NCBI GenBank assembly: GCA_021740105.1
Contig: JAIPAM010000002.1
Location: 62,001 to 126,000, forward strand
Reading direction: 5' to 3'
Origin: Flavobacterium sp.
GTDB lineage: Bacteria > Bacteroidota > Bacteroidia > Flavobacteriales > Flavobacteriaceae
DNA length: 64,000 bases
The first letter of the stretch is position 1; each line of letters opens with the position of its first letter. The notes under the pieces are model-generated. The model was not told the origin of the DNA. It did not search any database and was given only the letters and a program-made list of their open reading frames with translations. Below are positions 28,968-37,476 of this stretch, piece after piece. A program made the position numbers and the translations under genes.

Positions 28968-30161
28968 ATGGCACTTACCCCGTTTTCCAAATCGCAATTA
29001 CTTCCTCAAGAAGAAAAACTTGAAATTTCAAAGCAACGAAGTGATCTTTTTATTGGTATTCCAAAAGAATCTAGTTACCAGGAGCGAAGAATTTGTTTGA
29101 CTCCAGATGCAGTAAATTCTTTAGTTTCAGAAGGTCATCGAGTGATGATAGAATCTGGCGCTGGTTTAAGTGCAAGTTATTCAGATCAAGAGTTTAGCGA
29201 TGCAGGCGCAGAAATAACTGCCGACACAAAAAAAGTATTTGGCTGTCCAATGCTGCTAAAAATTTCCCCTTTAACATTAGAAGAATTTGAATTAGTTAAT
29301 CCTGAAACTATTGTTATATCAGCAATTCAGCTAAAAACTAGAAATAAAGATTATTTTGAGGCATTAGCCAGGAAAAAAATTACAGCATTAGCTTTTGAAT
29401 ATATAAAAGACGAGGATGGCACCTACCCTGCTGTAAAATCACTGAGTGAAATTGCAGGAGTTGCTTCAGTGCTGATTGCATCAGAATTAATGATTAATAA
29501 CCAGTTTGGAAAAGGATTATTATTCGGAAATATAACGGGTGTCCCCCCAACAGAAGTAGTAATTCTTGGAGCAGGAACCGTAGGCGAATTCGCAGCTAAA
29601 AGTGCTTTAGGATTAGGCGCAAGCGTAAAAGTATTTGACAATTCTATAACCAAGTTGCGACGATTACAAAATAATTTAAACCAACGTATTTTCACTTCTA
29701 CTATTCAACAAAAAGCATTATTAAAAGCATTGAGACGATGCGATGTTGCTATTGGCGCAATGCGCGGAAAGGAACGTTGTCCTGTTGTGGTTTCCGAGAC
29801 GATGGTTGAATTAATGAAAAAAGGGTCAGTAATTGTTGATGTTAGTATTGATACTGGGGGTTGTTTTGAAACTTCAGAAGTGACTACACATGAAAAGCCA
29901 ACCTATATTAATCATGATGTTATTCATTATTGTGTTCCAAATATTCCATCTAGGTATTCCAAAACGGCTTCCCTTTCCATAAGCAATATTATCACCCCAT
30001 TCCTGCTTCAAATAGCTGAAGATGGGGGCATAGAAAAGGCAATTAGATATAATAATGGATTAAAAAATGGAGTTTATGCGTATCATGGGATACTGACCAA
30101 TAAAGCTATCGGTGAATGGTTTAATTTAAATTACAGTGATATCAATTTAATTGTATTTTAA
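28968..30161 (+). CDS. ald: alanine dehydrogenase
   Basis: 'GIPKESSYQERRICLTPDAV', 'VVILGAGTVGEFAAKSALGLGASVKVFD'. Confidence 0.9.
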   Translation: MALTPFSKSQLLPQEEKLEISKQRSDLFIGIPKESSYQERRICLTPDAVNSLVSEGHRVMIESGAGLSASYSDQEFSDAGAEITADTKKVFGCPMLLKISPLTLEEFELVNPETIVISAIQLKTRNKDYFEALARKKITALAFEYIKDEDGTYPAVKSLSEIAGVASVLIASELMINNQFGKGLLFGNITGVPPTEVVILGAGTVGEFAAKSALGLGASVKVFDNSITKLRRLQNNLNQRIFTSTIQQKALLKALRRCDVAIGAMRGKERCPVVVSETMVELMKKGSVIVDVSIDTGGCFETSEVTTHEKPTYINHDVIHYCVPNIPSRYSKTASLSISNIITPFLLQIAEDGGIEKAIRYNNGLKNGVYAYHGILTNKAIGEWFNLNYSDINLIVF

Positions 30162-30197
30162 ACTTACTTTCAATTATCTTTGCAAAAAAAATAAATA

Positions 30198-30572
30198 ATG
30201 AAATTTTACCAACGATTTGCATATTATTTAGTCGGTTTAATAATGGGTTGCTTTTTTGTTGCCATGGTCTTAAGCGGCAAAGATACTCGGTGTAATTACT
30301 TTCCAAATGCTCGAGTTTTAAACGATCTAAGTACCAAACCATTTAATTTGTCAACTGAAGCTAATAAAAAGCTGAACGAAAAATGGGTTACCCTGACTGA
30401 TATAAAAAATACATTGAAATATGGCGATGTAGATTTTGATAAAAGCAATATAAAATTTGCATCAGGGAAAATCTATATTGTTGAAGGAAAAACGACGAAT
30501 AATGTTCAGATTACCCTTGAATTTATTAATTACCCAGATAAAGTTGTTTTAAAAGACATTATAAAAAAGTAA
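30198..30572 (+). CDS. conserved hypothetical protein with N-terminal TM
   Basis: 124-aa ORF, one TM helix; C-terminal basic domain. Confidence 0.65.
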   Translation: MKFYQRFAYYLVGLIMGCFFVAMVLSGKDTRCNYFPNARVLNDLSTKPFNLSTEANKKLNEKWVTLTDIKNTLKYGDVDFDKSNIKFASGKIYIVEGKTTNNVQITLEFINYPDKVVLKDIIKK

Positions 30573-30610
30573 TTTTTAATAATAATAGTTGCAATTACAA
30601 ATTCTAAATG

Positions 30611-30618
30611 TATATTTG
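30611..30618 (+). promoter_or_regulatory. putative Bacteroidota -7 element (TAnnTTTG) of tRNA-Val
   Basis: TATATTTG 12 nt before the tRNA 5' end. Confidence 0.5.
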
Positions 30619-30630
30619 CACTCCTATTTA

Positions 30631-30705
30631 GGGCGATTAGCTCAGCTGGTTCAGAGCACCTCGTTTACACCGAGGGGGTCGGGGGTTCGAACCCCTCATC
30701 GCCCA
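30631..30705 (+). tRNA. tRNA-Val (anticodon TAC)
   Basis: GGGCGAT/ATCGCCC acceptor stem, CTCGT-TTACAC-CGAG anticodon arm, TTCGAAC T-loop, discriminator A. Confidence 0.93.
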
Positions 30706-30716
30706 CAAATAAAAAA

Positions 30717-30742
30717 GACAAACTGATAAGTTTGTCTTTTTT
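30717..30742 (+). terminator. terminator after tRNA-Val
   Basis: GACAAACT-GATA-AGTTTGTC-TTTTTTT. Confidence 0.85.
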
Positions 30743-30787
30743 TATTTAGTTTAATCAGAAATCATTAGTTTCCAACACGATATAACT

Positions 30788-31185
30788 TCAAGGATATTGA
30801 GCACTGGAGTCGTCCTCGGCAGTGACAAAAATCCTTTTTGGTTTTGATGAGGAAACCGTTTCAAACTTAATTTTTAACTTTGAAGTTCCAATTATTTGCC
30901 CTAAATTAATGGGATTTGAATTTTGATCCGAATCCATCCAAACTACATACGCTGTTTTAGGAGGTTTAATCTGTTAGGCTCTGCCAGATATGAAATTTGC
31001 AATTTAATTTCATAATTGCTGTTCTTATCTTTACAATAGGTAACATTTCCTCTCGCTGCTGGAACTTGTGCCGAGGTTTGAAAAGGAATTTTCTTAGCAC
31101 AAGAAACCAAGTTAGGAATCAAAACTAATAATGTTAATACAAGTACAACTGATCTAATTCTGATTCTATTTATAATGGTTTTCAT
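30788..31185 (-). pseudogene. small lipoprotein gene with frameshift
   Basis: ORF 30943-31185 (MKTIINRIRIRS..ISYLAEPNRL) continues in another frame as KPPKTAYVVWMDSDQNSNPINLGQIIGTSKLKIKFETVSSSKPKRIFVTAEDDSSAQYP*; total length 398 nt is not a multiple of 3. Confidence 0.75.
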
Positions 31186-31189
31186 GGAA

Positions 31190-31643
31190 TTAATTTTTCA
31201 TGTTGTTTTTAGCTGTATTTGAAATAGATTTTCCTAAATCGTCTAACTCATTGTTAAAATCAACTTTAAACAATTCCCATTTTTGTGTTGGGCCTTGTTT
31301 GTAATTTTCAATTTTGAGTTTCAACTCTGTATTTTTAATTTGTAAATTCTCTAATTGTCGATAATACAAAGTCTGTGTTTTTCTGTCTTTATCCTCAATC
31401 TTAGCTTTTAAATCAGTGATCACTTTTTCATTTTCAACTAATTTAATTTGAATGCTACTTTTATACTTATTAAATGCATAAACTGAATCAGCATTAGCTT
31501 CCTCTAGATCTTCTTGAGCGTTCTAAATCTTGCTTGGCGTCATTTAAATCAGCTTCTTTTGACTTTGGAGATTTACTACAACTTATTACTGATATACTTA
31601 CAATAATTGCAAGTAGAATCTTAGAAAACAGGCTTTTTTTCAT
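31190..31643 (-). pseudogene. coiled-coil lipoprotein gene with frameshift
   Basis: MKKSLFSKILLAIIVSISVISCSKSPKSKEADLNDAKQDLE then, in another frame, NAQEDLEEANADSVYAFNKYKSSIQIKLVENEKVITDLKAKIEDKD...; 454 nt not a multiple of 3. Confidence 0.75.
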
Positions 31644-31644
31644 C

Positions 31645-31986
31645 TTATTTTTTTATTTGATGGTCCTCATTCAAGTGTAGTAAAGCATTTGCATTTTCTT
31701 TTAGGATCGTACTTGCACTTTCAATTCGTTCCTCTACCATATCTTCGAGTTTTGATGCTCTATTTTTTAGACTTTTAGCTCCTCTATTCATAGTTTTTCT
31801 AAAATCTTTGGCTTCACTAACCATTTTTCTCTTCAAATCTTTAGTGATTTTTTTGGCTCCTCCAGAAATTTTATTTCTAGTTTTCGTGCCTTTTCTAGGA
31901 GCAAATAAAACCCCTACTGCTACTCCTGCCAATGCTCCTAATGCTAAAGAGCCGATCGTTTTTCCAAAACTTTTTGAATTGTCCAT
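31645..31986 (-). CDS. YtxH domain-containing protein
   Basis: 'GSLALGALAGVAVGVLFAPRKGTKTRNKI'. Confidence 0.85.
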   Translation of the reverse strand: MDNSKSFGKTIGSLALGALAGVAVGVLFAPRKGTKTRNKISGGAKKITKDLKRKMVSEAKDFRKTMNRGAKSLKNRASKLEDMVEERIESASTILKENANALLHLNEDHQIKK

Positions 31987-32012
31987 TTTTTTGATTGTTT
32001 AGTTGTTATTAA

Positions 32013-32663
32013 TTAAAATCGGTAACCTAACGTAGCTTGATACCACATGTTTTTATACCTTGGTGTGTAAGACGTTCCATCTCCATTATTGGTAGTTGTG
32101 TCCCAAGCAGCTCTCAGACCTATTATAAGATGATCAATATTGATATCTAATCCACCTGCCAAACCAAAAATATTTTTTCTTAAATTGTCATTAGTATAGG
32201 TTTGAATGTCTGTGGCACTTAAGGAACCGCCAGTAAAATCATCGGTTCGTTTTAACAAATAAGAATATTGGGGTCCAAACAATAGGGAAATATTATCCAC
32301 TGGTTTTACTACAAAATAGATAGGAATGTCAAGGAAATCAGTGGTTCTGGTCATACTATAGGAAGTTCCCAAAAATGTCCCTGAGGATTTATATCCTTTT
32401 TGAGAATACAACAATTCAGGTTGAACCCCTATAAAAGTTCCTATTGGAATAGAAACAAATCCTCCCAAAGCGACACCAAGTTTGGCATCCGCAACAAAGT
32501 TTTAACCTTGTGCATCGTAAACATTGGAATAATTTAAGCCAAGTTTAACTCCAAAAAGTAAATGATCACGTTGATCCGAAGTTGCGGTTGTAGATTCAGT
32601 TTGAGAATAGGAGCTAAATCCTGAAAAGGCAAAAATTGCGATAAGTAAAATTGAATTTTTCAT
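32013..32663 (-). pseudogene. PorT-like outer-membrane beta-barrel protein with in-frame TAA
   Basis: Signal peptide MKNSILLIAIFAFSGFSSYSQ..DHLLFGVKLGLNYSNVYDAQG then TAA (32502-32504) then same-frame NFVADAKLGVALGGFVSIPIGTFIGVQPELLYSQKG.. Confidence 0.8.
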
Positions 32664-32693
32664 TTGTTTGTTTTTAATAAGTGAATTGGGTTT

Positions 32694-32852
32694 TTATTTG
32701 GTAATACTTTTTCCGTTAATAATCCTTAATAAAATAGCAATCACGGCAATTACTAATAGAATGTTTATTAAATTTCCTGCATTGTAGACAAAGAATCCTA
32801 AAGCCCAAAAAAGAACCAGAAGTACTGCAAACACATAAAGTAAATTGTTCAT
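32694..32852 (-). CDS. small Lmo0937-family-like membrane protein (52 aa; absent from ORF track)
   Basis: MNNLLYVFAVLLVLFWALGFFVYNAGNLINILLVIAVIAILLRIINGKSITK*. Confidence 0.7.
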   Translation of the reverse strand: MNNLLYVFAVLLVLFWALGFFVYNAGNLINILLVIAVIAILLRIINGKSITK

Positions 32853-32969
32853 AATATTAATTTGTTAAAGGTTATTATATTGAAATAATTATGGTGCAAA
32901 TTTGAGCGGAATGGTTTTAAATTACATTACATAAAATAAGGTGAAGCTTATATAATTACGATTATTTAA

Positions 32970-33284
32970 TTATAAAATCAGAATTAACAATAGAATGATA
33001 ATTATAATCGCCCCAATAGATAAATAGACACCATTATTAGTAGTTCGTAATTCTGCTTTGATCGTTTTTATTTCTTTACGAAGTTCTTTCTTTTGAATAG
33101 AGTTTAAATTTGATTTATCCATTGCTTTGATTTCTTTTAATCTTTTGTACATTGCTTGCACTTCGAAAGGTACATCTTTAGGATTTTCAATAATAATTAA
33201 GGGAGGTTCAGCAGCAATAATACGAGCGGGAAAAACACTTAACAACAATACCATTGCCATTAATAAGTAGTTGGATTTTTTCAT
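32970..33284 (-). CDS. small secreted/membrane protein
   Basis: 104 aa, signal peptide, C-terminal TM helix. Confidence 0.6.
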   Translation of the reverse strand: MKKSNYLLMAMVLLLSVFPARIIAAEPPLIIIENPKDVPFEVQAMYKRLKEIKAMDKSNLNSIQKKELRKEIKTIKAELRTTNNGVYLSIGAIIIIILLLILIL

Positions 33285-33463
33285 TTTAAATGATATATTA
33301 ATTGTTATTTTATTTAAATGATTACTATTATAATAGTCTCATTTTGTTATAACAAAGATTAAGTAAATCACCTAAAACATATTTACATAAAAATTCAATA
33401 GAATTATATTATTCTTACTATGAATAACCTGCAAAATTTAATCCTTTTAAATAATTAAACTAT

Positions 33464-34306
33464 TCAAATAAGATCGTTTTTCCTGTAGAATGAGGGAGTC
33501 ATTCCTTTTTTATTTAAAAAAACCCTATTGAAATAACTCAAAGTTTCAAAACCACATTCAAATGATATTTGACTTACCGTTTTATCAGTTTGGATTAATA
33601 AACGACTTGCTTCGTTAATTCTAATTTCATTGAGATAATCGGAATAGGTTTTTCCAGTTGCCTTTTTGAAAAATTTACAAAAGTTACTTTCAGTTAAATA
33701 AATTAAATCAGCTACCTCTTTTAGGTAGATTTTATTTTGGAAATTATGTTGTATAAATAAACATACTTTATTAATTCTAGCTTCACTTTTCTTAGAAACA
33801 ACATTGTGAAACGTATTTGGAGCAATTAATATATTCTGTTTTTTGGATAATTGATCTAATATGGAAATCAAATTTATTATCCTGTCAACACCTTGGGTTT
33901 CTGTTAAATCAACTATTTTTGAGATTAATTTTTCATCATGCTCAAAACGAATACCTCGAGAAGAATTTTCAAGCATTTTCTTAATTAATTGACTTTCATT
34001 CAATCCTAATAAAGGAGAAATAAATTCACTAGAAAATTGAATAACAACTGCATCTGAATCGATATCTCCATCCGCTTTACCTGACCAAGTATGAGGTAAA
34101 TTACTTCCCAGTAATACCAAATCACCATCAGCAAAAGGCTCATAGGAATTTCCTACAATTCGATATCCATTTCCTTTTACAATATAGGTTAATTCAAATT
34201 CTGGGTGGTAATGCCATTTGAATTGAAAATAGGGAACTTGATACCGAAAAGCATAAAAACTTGAGGTACCTTGATTGGATTTTATATCTTCTAAAATGGC
34301 TTTCAT
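33464..34306 (-). CDS. AraC family transcriptional regulator (cupin sensor)
   Basis: 'WHYHPEFELTYIVKGNGYRIVG' cupin; 'YLKEVADLIYLTESNFCKFFKKATGKTYSDYLNEIRINEA' HTH. Confidence 0.92.
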   Translation of the reverse strand: MKAILEDIKSNQGTSSFYAFRYQVPYFQFKWHYHPEFELTYIVKGNGYRIVGNSYEPFADGDLVLLGSNLPHTWSGKADGDIDSDAVVIQFSSEFISPLLGLNESQLIKKMLENSSRGIRFEHDEKLISKIVDLTETQGVDRIINLISILDQLSKKQNILIAPNTFHNVVSKKSEARINKVCLFIQHNFQNKIYLKEVADLIYLTESNFCKFFKKATGKTYSDYLNEIRINEASRLLIQTDKTVSQISFECGFETLSYFNRVFLNKKGMTPSFYRKNDLI

Positions 34307-34448
34307 GATAACAAATTAACTTTAAAAATTGAAAAGTATTAAAAAATATTCAATATAGTATTATAATTGAACAAATTAATATTAATTGGATCAATCATAA
34401 TTCAATAATTTTGAAATTGATAAAAGTATAATTTTAAATTAATTAGCA

Positions 34449-35276
34449 ATGCAAACTCCTTCTAAATCAATCACAAATTTTCTTAACGAGCCTTATTCTT
34501 TGAGTCAAGAACAAATTGATTTTTATCAAAAAAATAGATTTATTAAATTGAAAGAAGTCTTAAATCTAGAAACGATTCAATTTTTTAATGAGGCCATTTC
34601 AAAACAAGTTAATGAAATGAACCAAGAGCAAACGGCATTGGAAGACCGTACAACTTATGGAAAAGCTTTTTTACAATTGTTTAACTTGTGGACAGAAAAT
34701 TCAATAATAAAAGAATTGATATTCAGTAGACGAATTGCTAAAATTGCCTCTGATTTAATGGAAGTAAAAGGTGTTCGTTTGTACCACGATCAAGCGTTAT
34801 TTAAGGAAGGTGGCGGAGGAATAACTCCTTGGCATGCCGACCAATATTACTGGCCTTTAGAAACCGATAAAACAATTACTGCATGGATTCCACTTCAAGA
34901 AACAAAACTAGAAATGGGTCCTTTGGAATTTAGTGCTGGAAGTCACACTATTGTGGAAGGTCGTGAATTAGAAATTGGTGATGAAAGTGAAGATCTGATT
35001 CAAAAAAAATTGCGTGTAACTGATTTCAAACATGTAATTGAAGCATTTGATATTGGAGAAATTAGTTTTCATTCAGGTTGGGTTTTCCATCGTGCTGGAG
35101 CCAATACTACAAACGAAATGAGAAAAGTTATGACCATTATTTACATGGATAAAGACATGATATTAAAAAACCCTGATAATAAAAACCAAATTCACGATTG
35201 GAATACCTGGTGCCCAGGTGCTAAAATTGGAGAAATAATAAACTCTCCAATAAATCCGGTTTTATATTCTGAATAA
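34449..35276 (+). CDS. phytanoyl-CoA dioxygenase (PhyH) family protein
   Basis: 'TPWHADQYYWPL', 'GWVFHRAGANTT' Fe(II)/2OG ligands. Confidence 0.88.
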   Translation: MQTPSKSITNFLNEPYSLSQEQIDFYQKNRFIKLKEVLNLETIQFFNEAISKQVNEMNQEQTALEDRTTYGKAFLQLFNLWTENSIIKELIFSRRIAKIASDLMEVKGVRLYHDQALFKEGGGGITPWHADQYYWPLETDKTITAWIPLQETKLEMGPLEFSAGSHTIVEGRELEIGDESEDLIQKKLRVTDFKHVIEAFDIGEISFHSGWVFHRAGANTTNEMRKVMTIIYMDKDMILKNPDNKNQIHDWNTWCPGAKIGEIINSPINPVLYSE

Positions 35277-35277
35277 T

Positions 35278-36108
35278 ATGAACATCAAATACATCTGTAC
35301 CTATTGGGGTTGTGAAAATCAAACTGCTAAAGAATTTCTGTCGAATGTAATTTCAAATGGATATGATGGCGTTGAAATCAACTTTCCTGACGATCCAAAA
35401 TTTGTTACTGAATTTTCAACTGAATTGGAAATTATTAGAGCTACGATAAATGCTGATTTTATTTTTATAGCGCAACAAGTTTTATCGAATAAAAAAGAAA
35501 CGGTCAACGATTATATTCAAAGAATAACTGACAGATTAGAATATTTAGCAAAATTGAAACCCGATTTTATTAATTCTCATACCGGTAAAGATTATTATGA
35601 TTTTAGTGACAACTGCAAAATAATTGAAATTACTGATAACATCTCTAAGAAATATAATATTCCTATAGTACATGAAATTCATCGCGGTAGATTTTCATTT
35701 CATTTGAAAACTTTGCAAAGGTATTTAGAACTATTCCCAAAATTAAATTTAGTGGCCGATTTTTCTCATTTCTGTGTAGTCTCAGAAAGCAATTTGGAGG
35801 ATCAAAAAGAATTATTAAAGAAGATTTATCCAAAAATAAAACACCTACACGCCCGAATTGGATTCGAACAAAGCCCCCAAGTAAACGATCCATTTGCACC
35901 AGAATGGCAATCTTATCTTGACTGCTATTTAAATTGGTGGAAAGAAATCATTGAATATCATAACAAAAGAAATTGTAATCAAATTACGATAACGCCTGAA
36001 TTCGGTCCATTTCCCTATATGCCTGAAGAACCATTTACTAAAAAACCACTTTCAAATCAATGGGAAACGAACCTTAAGATGAAAAAATATTTACAACAAA
36101 ATCTTTAA
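35278..36108 (+). CDS. sugar phosphate isomerase/epimerase-like TIM barrel
   Basis: 'GYDGVEINFP', 'IVHEIHRGRFSFH', 'LVADFSHFCVV', 'ITPEFGPFPYM'. Confidence 0.8.
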   Translation: MNIKYICTYWGCENQTAKEFLSNVISNGYDGVEINFPDDPKFVTEFSTELEIIRATINADFIFIAQQVLSNKKETVNDYIQRITDRLEYLAKLKPDFINSHTGKDYYDFSDNCKIIEITDNISKKYNIPIVHEIHRGRFSFHLKTLQRYLELFPKLNLVADFSHFCVVSESNLEDQKELLKKIYPKIKHLHARIGFEQSPQVNDPFAPEWQSYLDCYLNWWKEIIEYHNKRNCNQITITPEFGPFPYMPEEPFTKKPLSNQWETNLKMKKYLQQNL

Positions 36109-36111
36109 ACA

Positions 36112-37476
36112 ATGGAAAATAATAAAAATAATTACATACTATTTATCGCTTTAAGCGCAGCACTTGGAGGATTATTATTTGGTTATGATACCGCAGTAAT
36201 CTCAGGAGCTATAGGCAATTTAACTGTGTATTTTAATTTATCACCGGTAGAAACTGGCTGGGCAATTTCAAGTGCATTGGTTGGTTGTATATTAGGTGCA
36301 TTTGTGTCCGATTATTTTAGTAATCGTTTTGGGAGAAAAATCACCATGTTGATAACAGCAATTTTATTTATACTAAATTCAATTGGAACTGCCCTACCCG
36401 TTTCGTTTTCAATGTTTGTTCTATTTAGAATAATCGGAGGTATTGGTGTAGGAATTGCTTCGATGGTTGTGCCAATGTACATTGCTGAAATTGCTCCTCC
36501 TAAAAGACGCGGCGCTTTAGTAGGAAACTATCAATTGGCAATTGTTATCGGAATTGTGGTAGTTTATTTTGTCAACTACTTTATTGCACTACAAGGAGAT
36601 TCGAACTGGAATTTGAATATTGGTTGGCGTTGGATGTTTGGGTCTGAAATTATCCCTTCAATATTATTTCTAGTCTTTATATTTCTAATTCCTGAAAGTC
36701 CAAGATGGTTATTCCAAAAAGGGAAAACAGTTGAAGCTGTTAAAGTATTAGAGAAAATAAATTCACCTGAAGAAGCACTACAAGTACAAGAAGAAATTGA
36801 AAATTCAATCAATGCTAAAGAAGTTAACCAATGGAAAAATTTAGTAAATCCAATGTTTAAAAAAGCGCTTTTCGTTGGAATTGGACTTTCGGTTTTACAA
36901 CAGCTAACTGGTATTAATGCGATTTTATATTATGCCCCTGAGATATTTAAAAGCTTAGGAAGTGCTACAGATGTATCGTTATTAGAAACTAGCATTTTAG
37001 GAGTTGTGAATTTAATTTTTACTTTATTAGCCATTCGTTTTGTAGATAAAATGGGAAGAAAACCTCTATTATATATTGGGTCTATTGGAATGACAATTGC
37101 ATTAGCGGCAGTTGGATCATTTATTTATTTTGAAGCAGTTGGTAATTGGGTTCTACCCTTTTTACTACTTTTTATGGCCTCCTTTAGCATTTCATGGGGA
37201 CCTATTGTTTGGGTTTTATTGTCCGAAATTTTCCCAAATAAAATTAGAAGTCTGGCATTGGCAATAAGCGTTTTTATTCAATGGATTGCCAATTTTGTGG
37301 TGACACAAGTTTTCCCAAGTTTGGTTGAAAATCAGTGGTTAAAAACACATTTTAATGGCGCATTTCCTTTTTATTTGTTTTCAATAATTTGTCTTTTATC
37401 TTTACTATTTGTTTGGAGAAAAGTACCAGAAACCAAGAATAAAAGTCTGGAAGAAATGGATACACTATGGGAATAA
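36112..37476 (+). CDS. sugar porter family MFS transporter
   Basis: 'GGLLFGYDTAVISGAIG', 'NRFGRKITML', 'PESPRWLFQKGK', 'GRKPLLYIG'. Confidence 0.93.
   Translation: MENNKNNYILFIALSAALGGLLFGYDTAVISGAIGNLTVYFNLSPVETGWAISSALVGCILGAFVSDYFSNRFGRKITMLITAILFILNSIGTALPVSFSMFVLFRIIGGIGVGIASMVVPMYIAEIAPPKRRGALVGNYQLAIVIGIVVVYFVNYFIALQGDSNWNLNIGWRWMFGSEIIPSILFLVFIFLIPESPRWLFQKGKTVEAVKVLEKINSPEEALQVQEEIENSINAKEVNQWKNLVNPMFKKALFVGIGLSVLQQLTGINAILYYAPEIFKSLGSATDVSLLETSILGVVNLIFTLLAIRFVDKMGRKPLLYIGSIGMTIALAAVGSFIYFEAVGNWVLPFLLLFMASFSISWGPIVWVLLSEIFPNKIRSLALAISVFIQWIANFVVTQVFPSLVENQWLKTHFNGAFPFYLFSIICLLSLLFVWRKVPETKNKSLEEMDTLWE

Noticed and set aside
30631-33300. Integrative element or genomic island inserted at tRNA-Val
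   Set aside because: No integrase, no duplicated tRNA 3' end seen downstream, and the genes present look like ordinary flavobacterial stress/envelope genes in decay.
34349-34371. TTCAAT-N11-ATTGAA inverted repeat between the AraC and PhyH genes as an operator
   Set aside because: Very AT-rich sequence where such short repeats arise by chance; AraC proteins normally use direct repeats. Not strong enough to claim.
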